Origin: BRH-c25 sp012519325
GTDB lineage: Bacteria; Bacillota; Clostridia; Lutisporales; Lutisporaceae
DNA: 64,000 nt
Reading direction: 5' to 3'
Assembly: GCA_050950645.1 (NCBI GenBank)
Contig: JBMNHZ010000008.1
Coordinates: 23,272-87,271 of the forward strand
Shown: in pieces, positions 18,689 through 27,923 of the stretch
Numbering within the stretch: the stretch's first letter is position 1
How the letters are laid out: each line of letters starts with the position of its first letter
Position numbers and translations under genes: made by a program
The notes under the pieces: generated by a model
Databases searched by the model: none
The model's input: only the letters and a program-made list of their open reading frames with translations
What the model was told of the DNA's origin: nothing

Positions 18689-20263
18689 ATGAAATTTTTT
18701 AAAAAAACGGCTGTGAAGAACAATGAAATAAATGAAACTGGTCCTGTTATAAGTATAAGTAGAGATATAAATGAAAATATATCCAGGCTGGAAAATGATT
18801 TTGGCCATGACAGCGACCTTGTAGTTCATTACTTTAAATTTGATAACAATAGGGGTTTAATTTGCGCAAATATATACATAAAAAGTTTGGTGGATAGAAG
18901 CACCATAAACAGTTTATCAAATGAACTGGGTAAATTAAAATGCGAATGCCGCAATGGAAAACCCGGCATAAATATTGATGCGTTAATGAGCTATTTTTCC
19001 GGGTTGAGGGATGCAAAAGAAGGTTTTGATTACGAGGCTCTTTATACCGATTTGTTATCGGGTAATATCGTGTTTTTAATTAACGGCTGCAAAAAGTATC
19101 TTGCGGTAGCCGCAAATACCGATGAAGGCAGGTCAATTGAAGAGTCTTCTTCCCAAACCGTAATCAAAGGACCCAAAGACGGTTTTACAGAAAAAATAAA
19201 CACCAATATTCTGCTTATTAGAAAAAGAATAAAAAGCAAAGATTTAAAAGTGGAATTTTTATCTGCAGGCAGAATAACTAAAACAACAATCAGTCTGGTG
19301 TATATTCACAAAATAGCCAAAGATGAAATTGTTCAGGAAATAAGAACCAGGCTCGGCAAGATAGAAATTGACGGCATACTGGAAAGCGGATATATTGAAG
19401 AACTGATTAAAGATGACAGGTATTCCGTTTTTCCAACTTTTTTTAGTTCCGAAAAGCCTGATTCTGTTGCGGCGGCTTTACTTGAAGGCAGGGTGGCAAT
19501 TCTGGTCGACGGCACGCCTTATGTATTGACAGCCCCCGCCCTCATGATAGAATTTCTTCAATCAAGCGAAGACTATTACCATCACTACATTGTATCTTCC
19601 ATGCTCCGTTTTTTAAGGGTAATAGCCTTTTGGCTCACGCTTTTGGTGCCGGCAATATATGTAGCAGTAACCACGTTCCACCATGAAATCATTCCTACGC
19701 CGTTGCTTATCAATATATCGGTGCAGCGTGAAGGAGTCCCTTTCCCCGCTCTGTTGGAGACATTGATGATGGAAATAACCTTCGAAATCTTAAGGGAAGC
19801 CGGCATAAGAATGCCCAGGGCCATAGGACCCGCGATTTCCATAGTGGGGGCCCTGGTGCTAGGCCAGGCGGCGGTGGAAGCCGGCATTATCTCGGATGCC
19901 GTGGTCATTGTCGTTTCAATTACCGCCATATCAAGCTTTGCTATACGCAGTTATGAAATGTCGAACGCCATAAGGCTGATAAAGTTTATTTTTATTCTGC
20001 TGGCAGGAGTGCTCGGATTTTACGGCATATTAATGGGATTAATTGTCCTGGTGCTTCATCTGTGTAAAATAAAATCCATAACGGTTCCGTATTTAACGCC
20101 GATTGCGCCAAAAATAAAGGGCGGCAACAAAGATACCATTTTCAGGTTTCCACTATGGAAAATGAAATACAGGCCTGTCGGTATCAGCGGGACTGATGCG
20201 GCAAGAGCGGGCGGGGGCAACCCTGTAAATTCAAGCCAAAAAGAAAAACCGGAATTCAGGTGA
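18689..20263 (+). CDS. Spore germinant receptor subunit A (GerA/GerKA family)
   Basis: 524 residues. A soluble N-terminal half (to about 300) leads into a membrane domain with several helices (FLRVIAFWLTLLVPAIYVAV; IGPAISIVGALVLGQAAVEAG; IKFIFILLAGVLGFYGI). Family hallmarks include VALLEGRVAILVDGTPYVL-like sequence, HHEIIPTPLL and AREAGIRMPRAIGPA-like sequence. The short C-terminal tail is cytoplasmic. The subunit sits in the spore inner membrane and works with the B and C subunits to sense germinants. The start is placed at the ATG; GGGAG lies about 14 bases upstream, rather far. It is first of four genes (A, C, D, B order). Confidence 0.93.
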   Translation: MKFFKKTAVKNNEINETGPVISISRDINENISRLENDFGHDSDLVVHYFKFDNNRGLICANIYIKSLVDRSTINSLSNELGKLKCECRNGKPGINIDALMSYFSGLRDAKEGFDYEALYTDLLSGNIVFLINGCKKYLAVAANTDEGRSIEESSSQTVIKGPKDGFTEKINTNILLIRKRIKSKDLKVEFLSAGRITKTTISLVYIHKIAKDEIVQEIRTRLGKIEIDGILESGYIEELIKDDRYSVFPTFFSSEKPDSVAAALLEGRVAILVDGTPYVLTAPALMIEFLQSSEDYYHHYIVSSMLRFLRVIAFWLTLLVPAIYVAVTTFHHEIIPTPLLINISVQREGVPFPALLETLMMEITFEILREAGIRMPRAIGPAISIVGALVLGQAAVEAGIISDAVVIVVSITAISSFAIRSYEMSNAIRLIKFIFILLAGVLGFYGILMGLIVLVLHLCKIKSITVPYLTPIAPKIKGGNKDTIFRFPLWKMKYRPVGISGTDAARAGGGNPVNSSQKEKPEFR

Positions 20264-20267
20264 TTAT

Positions 20268-21464
20268 ATGAAATTGAAAAGGTTATTATTCATTTTGATC
20301 ATACTATCAACCATATTTCTTACAGGATGCTGGAGCAGCCGTGAAGTAAATACTCTTGCGATTGCCGTATGTATGGGTATTGACAAAACAGAAAACGGAT
20401 ATCTGGTTACAGAGCAGGTTTTAAATCCAAGGGTCATGGCATCTAAAAAAGCGACAGCGGAATCCCCGGTTGTTATATATACAGCGGAGGGAAATGATCT
20501 GGCTGAGATAGTCCGCAGGTTTACGACGCAATCATCAAGAATATTATACAACGGGGACTTAAGGATGGTGGTATTCGGCGAGGATGTTGCAAAAGACGGC
20601 ATACAAAATATACTTGATTATTTTTTACGCAATTACGAATATCGTAATGATTTTTATTTTGTAATAGCCAAAAATTCAACTGCAAATGAAGTTTTGGGTA
20701 TATTGACTCCTATAGAAACGGTACCCGGATTCAGTATGTATATTTCACTAAAAATGTCCGAAGAAAAATGGGCGGCTATGAAATCCATAAGAATTATAGA
20801 ACTGGTCAACTCTATCATTGCGGACGGGGATAATCCCGTGCTTACAGGAATCGAAATTTCTCAAGATGAAATTAGTCCGAAATCTACAGATATCCTGAAA
20901 CAAAGCGGCGAATATAAAAAGCTGAAATACACCGGACTTGGCGCTTTTAATAAGGATAAGATCGTAGGCTGGCTGGATGAGGATGAAAGCAAAGGCTATA
21001 ATTATATTACCGATAATGTTAAAAATACAATTGGATATGCAGACTATGACAGCAAGGTGAAAATTACGTATGAAATCTTAAATGCCAAGTCTAGAACCAA
21101 AGTATATTTTCTGGAAAATAAACCTGCTATTGAGGTAAAAATCAAAATTAAGTGTAATATCGTAATTGTGGAAGGGGAATTTGATGTTTCCGCTGAGGAA
21201 AACAAACAGGTATTAAATAAATTATTGGCAAGCAAAGTTAAATTATTTTGCGAGAAAGCCTTGAACAAAGCGCAGAAAGAACTGAAAACCGATATTTTCG
21301 GATTCGGGGAGGCAATACACAGGAAGTATCCTATAACTTGGGAAATATTAAAAGATGACTGGAACGATAAATTTACGGATCTTCCGGTGAATATTACAGT
21401 CGAAGCAGAAATCAATCAACTGGGACAAATTACAAAACCGCTTTTTATAAAGGAGAAAGAGTAA
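20268..21464 (+). CDS. Spore germinant receptor lipoprotein, Ger(x)C family
   Basis: 398 residues. The N terminus is a lipoprotein signal (MKLKRLLFILIILSTIFLTGCW) with lipobox LTGC, so Cys21 would be diacylated. WSSREVNTLAIAVCMGIDK is the standard GerC opening; the rest fits the three-domain Ger(x)C fold, including the conserved LYNGDLRMVVFGED. It anchors to the outer face of the spore inner membrane and is needed for receptor assembly. It starts 4 bases after the A subunit stop with AGGTG upstream. Confidence 0.93.
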   Translation: MKLKRLLFILIILSTIFLTGCWSSREVNTLAIAVCMGIDKTENGYLVTEQVLNPRVMASKKATAESPVVIYTAEGNDLAEIVRRFTTQSSRILYNGDLRMVVFGEDVAKDGIQNILDYFLRNYEYRNDFYFVIAKNSTANEVLGILTPIETVPGFSMYISLKMSEEKWAAMKSIRIIELVNSIIADGDNPVLTGIEISQDEISPKSTDILKQSGEYKKLKYTGLGAFNKDKIVGWLDEDESKGYNYITDNVKNTIGYADYDSKVKITYEILNAKSRTKVYFLENKPAIEVKIKIKCNIVIVEGEFDVSAEENKQVLNKLLASKVKLFCEKALNKAQKELKTDIFGFGEAIHRKYPITWEILKDDWNDKFTDLPVNITVEAEINQLGQITKPLFIKEKE

Positions 21465-21465
21465 G

Positions 21466-21705
21466 ATGGCTATAGTATCTATTTTGGCGGTGTTGGTGTT
21501 CAGCACCGTGTTATGCATTACAGAAATACCGAAAATGCTGAAGCAAAGGCTTTACAGAGAACTATGGACGTTCTCGATACTGCTTGCCGCGGGTACGATA
21601 TTGACGGTACTCAAAAGCCTTGATGTGGAGATACCCAACCCTTCAGACTTTATTGCCTGGGTTTATTCGCCGCTTGCGGAAACTATGAAGAGTATAACAA
21701 GATGA
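21466..21705 (+). CDS. Small germinant receptor D-type subunit
   Basis: 79 residues, with two predicted membrane helices (IVSILAVLVFSTVLCI and LWTFSILLAAGTILTVL) and a short amphipathic end. Its size, topology and place between the C and B genes match the D subunits described for some GerA-type operons, which modulate receptor function. It begins 1 base after the gerC-type stop, with AAGGAG upstream. The identification is by position and topology rather than sequence motif. Confidence 0.75.
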   Translation: MAIVSILAVLVFSTVLCITEIPKMLKQRLYRELWTFSILLAAGTILTVLKSLDVEIPNPSDFIAWVYSPLAETMKSITR

Positions 21706-21715
21706 GGTTTGGGAT

Positions 21716-22816
21716 ATGCAAAGAACAAAAATTACAGGTAATCAGCTTTATTCATTAACTGCCAACGGCGCATTCGGAGGTTCGGTTACCGTTGTTGCCT
21801 CCGCAATGGCGGTTATAGCAAAACAGGACGCATGGATTTCGGCATTGCTGACTCCTGTAATCGGCATGCCGGTGGTATGGATTTATTGGTATTTGGGCAG
21901 CCAGTATCCAGAGTTAACATTTGTTGAGATTATGAAAAAGATTTTTGGAAGATGGATTGGTTGGGTTGCCGCGGCCAGTTATGTATTTTTATGTCTGAAT
22001 ACCGCATGTCATCTGCCATGGTATGTCGGCAATTTTTTGACAACGCAAGCCATGCCTGAAACACCGCAGTATGTCATAAGCTTGATGTTTGTCACAGCGG
22101 TCGTAATAGCCGTATTATACGGAATAGAAACAATTGCGCGCGCTTCCGAGATATACATCCGTTTTGTCCTATTTCTGGCTGTTTTGGCAGCGCTTCTTGT
22201 TTCCCCGAATATAAAGTTCGAGAACCTGCAGCCGGTTTTAGAAAACGGTATGATTCCAATCTTTAAAGGTTCATACGTTTTGTCATGCTTTACAGTATTC
22301 CCTGTTATCACGATGATGATGATATATCCGGCGAATACAGAGAAAATTCAAGAAGCCAAGAAATCGCTATTTAAAGGTCTTTTATGGGCCGGCTTCATCA
22401 CTTTCATAACAATCCTCATGTCCATACTGATACTTGGAAGCAAGATTACCGCCAGTTCGCAGTATCCGACATACCTGCTTGCCAAAGAAATAAGACTCGG
22501 CAACATATTCACAAGGCTTGAATCTATTGTTGCCTATACCTGGACCATAACGCAATTTATGATAGGTTTGTTGTTTTTCTATGCAGGTGCAACAGGACTA
22601 TCGCAGCTTATCGGGCTAAAAGACCATAAAAGGATCGTCATGCCGCTGGGACTTATTACATTGGTAATGTCAGGCGTTGTTTTCCCGGATGTCATATATC
22701 AAGCAAGCTGGGTTAACTGTTTGGCTGCCCTATATTACCACACACGGATTGATTCTGCCTCTTTTACTCCTTCTTGTACATCTGATAAAAAAACGGATGC
22801 TGAAAGCAGATATTAA
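21716..22816 (+). CDS. Spore germinant receptor subunit B (GerAB, APC-superfamily permease-like)
   Basis: 366 residues with about ten membrane helices, a typical length for GerAB proteins. The opening ITGNQLYSLTANGAFGGSVTVV is the family start, followed by KKIFGRWIGWVAAASYVFL. It belongs to the endospore germination permease branch of the amino-acid/polyamine transporter fold and probably forms the germinant-binding part of the receptor. It is last in the operon, with TGAGG upstream of the ATG, and a hairpin terminator follows at 22971. Confidence 0.93.
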   Translation: MQRTKITGNQLYSLTANGAFGGSVTVVASAMAVIAKQDAWISALLTPVIGMPVVWIYWYLGSQYPELTFVEIMKKIFGRWIGWVAAASYVFLCLNTACHLPWYVGNFLTTQAMPETPQYVISLMFVTAVVIAVLYGIETIARASEIYIRFVLFLAVLAALLVSPNIKFENLQPVLENGMIPIFKGSYVLSCFTVFPVITMMMIYPANTEKIQEAKKSLFKGLLWAGFITFITILMSILILGSKITASSQYPTYLLAKEIRLGNIFTRLESIVAYTWTITQFMIGLLFFYAGATGLSQLIGLKDHKRIVMPLGLITLVMSGVVFPDVIYQASWVNCLAALYYHTRIDSASFTPSCTSDKKTDAESRY

Positions 22817-22970
22817 AAAGTGAATTCAGCTTACAAAGGTTATAAGCAGTTTATAAAATGAAATATGGAATATAGATGGAATGTGAACTGTGGAGACGAG
22901 GGCTCGAGCTTTCGACTTCCTGAATGCCATTCAGATGATCTGTCGGCCGGGGCTATGCTGATATGAAGAA

Positions 22971-23012
22971 AGAGACATTATCATTGTGATAATGCCTCTC
23001 TCTTATTGCTTT
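22971..23012 (+). terminator. Terminator between germination operon and liv operon
   Basis: AGAGACATTATCA (22971-22983) and TGATAATGCCTCT (22987-22999) pair with one mismatch, followed by CTCTTATTGCTTTTT. It may also stop the convergent liv transcript. Between 22817 and 22970 there is no gene; I see only a small CTGAATG/CATTCAG stem. Confidence 0.65.
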
Positions 23013-23104
23013 TTCCGTATCGGTTTGGGTATGGTTCAGCAAGTTTCCCTATTGAACCGTGCCATTCTTTACCTGTATTTTTTGCTTTATAGTATGTTAG
23101 ACCA

Positions 23105-23812
23105 TTACTTTTTGGTCCCCAGATATGCCTCCTGTATTTTGGGATTGCTTGCTATTTCACTTGCCAATCCTGAGGCTGATATTTTCCCCTGTTCCAATAC
23201 ATAGGCTCTGTCAGCTATGGAAAGTGCCTTGTACGCATTCTGCTCAACAAGGAGTATTGTTTTTCCCATCTTTCTTATGTCAATTATAATGTTAAATACC
23301 GTCTGCACCAATAAAGGGGCAAGTCCAAGAGACGGCTCATCAAGGAGCATAAGCTCAGGACTGCTCATAAGCCCCCTTCCCATAGCTAGCATCTGCTGTT
23401 CTCCGCCGCTTAAGGTTCCTGCTATCTGATTTTCTCTTTCTTTGAGTCTTGGGAAAAGAGCATACACCTTTTCCAAGTCGCTAATAATTCCGTTTCTGTC
23501 ATTTCGAAGATAAGCACCCATGTAAAGATTATCTTTAACTGTTAGATTGGCAAATACAAGTCTGCCTTCAGGTACTTGACAAATTCCCATTTTGACTATC
23601 TTGCTGGGGTTATATCCCAGTTTATTACCCTTATAGCTTATTTCTCCTTCCCGATACTTCAGAAAACCCGAAATTGAATTGAGCAAAGTTGATTTTCCCG
23701 CACCATTGGACCCTATGATAGATACTATTTCTCCGCTGTTAACCTCAAGGTTTACACCCTTTAACGCATGAATACCCCCATAGTATATATGCAAATCCTT
23801 AACCTTTAACAT
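23105..23812 (-). CDS. livF: Branched-chain amino acid ABC transporter ATPase LivF
   Basis: 235 residues from the ATG at 23812 (GGAGTG 6 bases before; the upstream codon at 23821 is not needed). Walker A GSNGAGKST, signature LSGGEQQMLAMGRGLM, Walker B LMLLDEPSLGLAP and H-loop region LLVEQN are the LivF version of these motifs. It couples ATP hydrolysis to uptake through LivHM together with LivG. It is the last gene of livK-H-M-G-F, and overlap with the livG stop shows tight coupling. Confidence 0.95.
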   Translation of the reverse strand: MLKVKDLHIYYGGIHALKGVNLEVNSGEIVSIIGSNGAGKSTLLNSISGFLKYREGEISYKGNKLGYNPSKIVKMGICQVPEGRLVFANLTVKDNLYMGAYLRNDRNGIISDLEKVYALFPRLKERENQIAGTLSGGEQQMLAMGRGLMSSPELMLLDEPSLGLAPLLVQTVFNIIIDIRKMGKTILLVEQNAYKALSIADRAYVLEQGKISASGLASEIASNPKIQEAYLGTKK

Positions 23813-23817
23813 AACTA

Positions 23818-24579
23818 TCACTCCACCCCCAAATACGCTTCTATTACCGACTTGTCATTTTGTACGTCTGTGGGGGTACCCTCTGCAAGCTTACAGCCAA
23901 AGTTAAGCACCATAATATTTTCACAGATACCCATTATTAGATCCATATGATGTTCTATTATCAGAATAGTCAGGTTAAATCTCTTTCTTATTTCCGATAT
24001 AAGCTTCATAAGTTGTTCTGTCTCATCAGGATTCATCCCTGCAGCCGGTTCATCCAATAGCAGAAGTTTTGGCATAAGTGCCAGGGCACGTGCTATTTCA
24101 AGCCTCCTTTGAAGTCCGTAAGGCAGATTGTTGGCAATAAGGTCCTTCCTGCTTTCCAGGCCCATTATTTCAATAAGCTCTGCGGCCTGTTCCGTTAATT
24201 TTTTCTCCTGTTTCCTGAACTTAGGCAGCCGCAGCACTGAATCAAAAATTGAGTAGTTGGCATTATAATGGCAAGCCGTAAGTACATTCTCATAAACAGT
24301 CAGCTTTTTGAACAGCCTTATATTCTGAAATGTTCTGGTAATTCCTGATTCTGCTATAAGGTATGGTTCCTTATTGGTTATATCCTTGCCGTCAAATATT
24401 ATTTTGCCGCTTGTAACCTTGTATACGCCTGTTATAAGGTTGAATATTGTAGTCTTGCCGGCACCATTGGGTCCTATCAGCCCTGAAATGCTGTCTTTTT
24501 CAACGTTGAAATTCACGTCTCCTACTGCGGTAAGTCCTCCAAAGGTCTTGGTAAGGCCATGCAATTCCAGTATGCCCAT
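23818..24579 (-). CDS. livG: Branched-chain amino acid ABC transporter ATPase LivG
   Basis: 253 residues. Walker A GPNGAGKTT, TRTFQNIRLF (Q-loop, LivG type), signature NLPYGLQRRLEIARALA, Walker B LLLDEPAAGMNP, and IIEHHMDLIM (H-loop). The LPYGxQRRLEIARAL signature marks LivG rather than LivF. The ATG at 24579 lies 2 bases after the livM stop with GGAGGTG upstream; the longer open frame to 24630 lies inside livM. Confidence 0.95.
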   Translation of the reverse strand: MGILELHGLTKTFGGLTAVGDVNFNVEKDSISGLIGPNGAGKTTIFNLITGVYKVTSGKIIFDGKDITNKEPYLIAESGITRTFQNIRLFKKLTVYENVLTACHYNANYSIFDSVLRLPKFRKQEKKLTEQAAELIEIMGLESRKDLIANNLPYGLQRRLEIARALALMPKLLLLDEPAAGMNPDETEQLMKLISEIRKRFNLTILIIEHHMDLIMGICENIMVLNFGCKLAEGTPTDVQNDKSVIEAYLGVE

Positions 24580-24580
24580 A

Positions 24581-25477
24581 TTACTTATCACCTCCCGCAC
24601 TATGAACCGCTTTGCTTCGTTTCGAAACAATATTCCTGTAAAGCCTTTTCATGCTGGAAGGTGTCAATTCATATCCTCCCATTAAGCCTTCCGGTCTGGA
24701 AATCATAATGAATATGACAGCTAATCCGTAGAACACCAGCCTCCATGAAGAAAAAGCCCTTAATATTTCGGGAAGCGATGTAAGAACCAAGGCTCCAAGT
24801 ACACTTCCGGATATGCTTCCGAGCCCTCCGAATATAACTATAATTGTTAACTCGGTTGATTTTACAAGGCTAAACATCTTAGGCTGCAGAAAAGTCATGT
24901 AATGTCCCATCATCCCTCCTGCAATTCCTGCATAGGCTGCACTGATAACAAGAGAAATCATTTTGTACTTGAATACATTTATCCCTACAATCTGTGAAGC
25001 CAGCTCTTCCTCTCTTACTGCAATCATATTTCGTCCATGACGTGAGTGAATTAAGTTGGCAAGAATAATAATTGCTACTATATTGATACCCAGCACATTC
25101 CAGAAATTCGTATAATGAGGTATCCCAGGCCAACCCCTTGCGCCGCCGAAGGTTTGTACATTATCCAGTATGAGTCTTACAGCCTCTCCAAAACCCAAGG
25201 TAGCAATGCAAAAATAGTCTCCCTTTAATTTTAAGGTTACTTTACCCAAAACAGCACTAACCAATGCTGCAGCGAGCCCACCCACCATAAGTGAAGGTAT
25301 AAAGGGCCAGTGAAAGTTTAACGTCATCAGTGCGGTAGCATAACCGCCGATTGCCATAAAACCTGCATGTCCAAAAGAAAACAAGCCTGTAAATCCAGTC
25401 AGCAGTGATAACCCGAGTACGGTCATAAGGTTTATTCCGGCTAATGTAAATATCCCCAAAATATATTCATTCCCCAT
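24581..25477 (-). CDS. livM: Branched-chain amino acid ABC transporter permease LivM
   Basis: 298 residues, about nine membrane helices. It carries LivM-type motifs GLSLLTGFTGLFSFGHAGFMAIGGYA, FCIATLGFGEAVRLIL (with the AxR contact area) and VIFGGLGSISGSVLGALVL. With LivH it forms the membrane pore for leucine, isoleucine and valine or related amino acids. It starts 12 bases after livH. Confidence 0.95.
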   Translation of the reverse strand: MGNEYILGIFTLAGINLMTVLGLSLLTGFTGLFSFGHAGFMAIGGYATALMTLNFHWPFIPSLMVGGLAAALVSAVLGKVTLKLKGDYFCIATLGFGEAVRLILDNVQTFGGARGWPGIPHYTNFWNVLGINIVAIIILANLIHSRHGRNMIAVREEELASQIVGINVFKYKMISLVISAAYAGIAGGMMGHYMTFLQPKMFSLVKSTELTIIVIFGGLGSISGSVLGALVLTSLPEILRAFSSWRLVFYGLAVIFIMISRPEGLMGGYELTPSSMKRLYRNIVSKRSKAVHSAGGDK

Positions 25478-25489
25478 AGAAATACCCCC

Positions 25490-26374
25490 TTATGCCTTAT
25501 CCTCGGTAACCTTGCCCATTAGTCCCATAGGCCTGACTACCAGAACAGTTATTAATAAGACAAATGCAATAAGGTCCCTGTATTGAGATGAAAAGTATCC
25601 TGCCGTAAAAGTCTCAATAATACCCAACAGCACAGAGCCTATTACGGCACCCGGGAGACTTCCGAGGCCGCCGAATACAGCCGCAATGAAAGATTTATTT
25701 GTAATAATCCCAATCTGAGGGTATACAGTATATTTCATTCCGAAAAGTACTCCGGCTATACCTGCCAGAAAACCTCCCATGAGAAATATTGTAACTAATA
25801 TAAAGTCCGTATTGACTCCCATTAAGGCACTGGCTTTTATATTGTAGGAAGTGGCCTGAATAGCCTTTCCTATTTTTGTATGATCAATGATATAAATCAA
25901 TACTATCAAACATATGGCAGATATCAGAAACATAGCTATATCCAATTTTCCCATTGCCAGTTCACCAATTTTTATAGGCTGCTTGTTGAATATTTCCGGA
26001 TAAGTTCTGAATGTAGGTCCAATTGCCGGAATAGCTATTACAAGGTTCTCAAGAAAAATTGATGCGCCCATTGCAGATATTATAAAATATAAAAACGGAG
26101 CTTTTCTTTCTCTAAGAGGCTTATATGCTACTCTCTCAATAATCAGTGCCAGAATTGCGGAACATATGGCAGCCGAAAGGAACGCCAATGGGAACGGAAA
26201 TCTTAATAATGTCAGGAAAAAGAATCCAAAGTAAGCCCCGAACATAATCACACCGCCGTGGGCAAAATTACTGAAATTCATAATACTATATACCAGAGAA
26301 TAGCCTACAGCCATTAAAGCATATACACTTCCAATAGATATACCGTTAATAAGCTGTTGAAAGAATTGTGTCAT
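25490..26374 (-). CDS. livH: Branched-chain amino acid ABC transporter permease LivH
   Basis: 294 residues, about eight membrane helices. Opens FFQQLINGISIGSVYALMAVGYSLVYSIMNFSNFAHGGVIMFGAY (seen in pieces), the LivH hallmark, with AAVFGGLGSLPGAVIGSVLLG near the end. AAAGGAG lies upstream of the ATG. It follows livK after a 93-base gap containing a hairpin that probably keeps the livK message more abundant than the rest. Confidence 0.95.
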   Translation of the reverse strand: MTQFFQQLINGISIGSVYALMAVGYSLVYSIMNFSNFAHGGVIMFGAYFGFFFLTLLRFPFPLAFLSAAICSAILALIIERVAYKPLRERKAPFLYFIISAMGASIFLENLVIAIPAIGPTFRTYPEIFNKQPIKIGELAMGKLDIAMFLISAICLIVLIYIIDHTKIGKAIQATSYNIKASALMGVNTDFILVTIFLMGGFLAGIAGVLFGMKYTVYPQIGIITNKSFIAAVFGGLGSLPGAVIGSVLLGIIETFTAGYFSSQYRDLIAFVLLITVLVVRPMGLMGKVTEDKA

Positions 26375-26416
26375 TTATTTTCTCTCCTTTACATGCTTAG
26401 AGCAGAAAGAACTGTA

Positions 26417-26445
26417 TAGAGCAGAAGGAATTACCTTCTGCTCTA
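26417..26445 (-). promoter_or_regulatory. Intercistronic hairpin between livK and livH
   Basis: TAGAGCAGAAGG and CCTTCTGCTCTA pair perfectly (12 bp, 5-base loop). On the minus strand only TACAGTTCTTTC follows, so it is a partial terminator or 3' stabilising stem that would give more binding protein than permease. Confidence 0.6.
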
Positions 26446-26467
26446 TTTTCATATAGTTGGTATGAGT

Positions 26468-27655
26468 CTATTCTGCAGCAAACTTCTGCTGGAATACATA
26501 CTTGCCATCAACTATTTTCAGTATAGCAGCATCTTTACCTTCCGGATTATGTGTTTCCTTGCTTATCTTTATTCTTCCTGTTATGCCCTTAATATCCGTA
26601 GTTTCAAGCGCCTGAGCAATCTTTTCACCATTAGCTTCTCCTGCTCTTGTCATTCCATCTACAAACATTAGTACTGCATCATGTACAAGGTAACCGTTAA
26701 GTTCAACATCCTTTCCGTATTTCGCCTTGTATCTGGTCTTGAAATCCTGCACTTCAGGATCTTCATAGTCCAAATGGTTAACAAAGAAGGAACCTTCTAC
26801 TGCATCCTTAGCCATGCTGATAAGCTGCTCCGAAGGCCAGCCGTCTCCGCCCATAAGTATTGCATCTATGCCAAGTTCTCTTGCCTGGTTGGCGCTTAGT
26901 GCAACTTCCTTAAAGAAGTATGGCATGAAGATAACTTCAGGGTTAGCAGCCTTAATCTTTGAAAGCTGGGGCCTAAAGTCTACGTCACCTGTTTTGAAGC
27001 CTTCCCTTGCAACAATAGTACCGCCCTTCTTGACAAAGAATTCTTCAAAGAACTCTGTAAGTCCCTGTGAATAGTCATCTCCAACGTCGTAGAGAACTGC
27101 AGCGGACTTGGCTTTAAGAATATCAGCCGCATAGCCTGCAGCAACTGCACCCTGATAGGGGTCAATAAAGCATACTCTGAAATTATACGGCTTTACTTTG
27201 CCGTCAAGCACCGTCACCTTTGGGTTTGTTGCAACTGTGGCAATATCCGGTACCTTTGCCTCTTCAAGTACGGGGGCTATCGGAATAGCATTTCCACTGG
27301 CATTCGGGCCTAATATCGCACAAACCTTGTCCTGAGTCGTAAGTCTCTTTGCAACATTAACTGCTTCTTGTGGATCACCTTTTGTATCATAGCCGATAAC
27401 TTCAAGTTTTTTCCCAAGTACTCCGCCTTTCCCATTGATTTCTTCAAAAAGCATCTTGACAGTATTAAGTTCACACTGTCCCCATACTGCCTGGTCACCT
27501 GTAAGAGAACCCATCCAACCGACTTTTACTGTCTCGTCGGCGGGAGATGCAGTTTCAGCCGGTGCCGCTGTTTCTGTCTTGCTGCTGCAACCGGCAAGTC
27601 CGACAGAAACAATCATCATGCATACCATTAGTAATGCTAGTACCTTCTTTTTCAT
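26468..27655 (-). CDS. livK: Branched-chain amino acid ABC transporter substrate-binding lipoprotein
   Basis: 395 residues. The lipoprotein signal MKKKVLALLMVCMMIVSVG ends in lipobox LAGC, followed by a flexible linker rich in Ala, Thr and Pro. The mature part is a type I periplasmic-binding fold (VKVGWMGSLTGDQAVWG, VAILGPNASGNAIPIAPV-like, MGGDGWPSEQL). It captures branched-chain or similar amino acids outside the membrane and hands them to LivHMGF. GGAGGAATAAA precedes the ATG. The upstream 268 bases hold a terminator at 27874-27907 and AT-rich promoter DNA. Confidence 0.94.
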   Translation of the reverse strand: MKKKVLALLMVCMMIVSVGLAGCSSKTETAAPAETASPADETVKVGWMGSLTGDQAVWGQCELNTVKMLFEEINGKGGVLGKKLEVIGYDTKGDPQEAVNVAKRLTTQDKVCAILGPNASGNAIPIAPVLEEAKVPDIATVATNPKVTVLDGKVKPYNFRVCFIDPYQGAVAAGYAADILKAKSAAVLYDVGDDYSQGLTEFFEEFFVKKGGTIVAREGFKTGDVDFRPQLSKIKAANPEVIFMPYFFKEVALSANQARELGIDAILMGGDGWPSEQLISMAKDAVEGSFFVNHLDYEDPEVQDFKTRYKAKYGKDVELNGYLVHDAVLMFVDGMTRAGEANGEKIAQALETTDIKGITGRIKISKETHNPEGKDAAILKIVDGKYVFQQKFAAE

Positions 27656-27873
27656 TTTATTCCTCCTCCAAAATTACAGATTATTAAATATCAATATCCT
27701 CCTTTCTTTCAATTAAGAGTGAAAACTTTACTGTATAAATATATTTAAAATATTTAGAAAAATGACATTTTATATGTTTGTAAAATTTATCATCAGAATA
27801 GTTGCCTTATTTAAACATAACATAAGATTCTACACAAATTCATATTATCCTTCTAAAAATATCCATTTAAGAA

Positions 27874-27907
27874 AAAAATACACTATTTAATTAAATAGTG
27901 TATTTTT
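27874..27907 (-). terminator. Perfect 34-bp palindrome, terminator
   Basis: AAAAATACACTATTTAA is followed directly by its exact complement, centred between 27890 and 27891. It is 17 bases past the stop of the gene at 27924. T-rich on both outer arms, it would act as a terminator in either direction. Confidence 0.7.
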
Positions 27908-27923
27908 AGAATAAAGCGAATTG

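Noticed and set aside
27656..27873. Leader peptide for attenuation ahead of livK
   Set aside because: A very short TTG-started frame follows AAAGGAGG, but the spacing is too small and no pairing terminator structure lies between it and livK.
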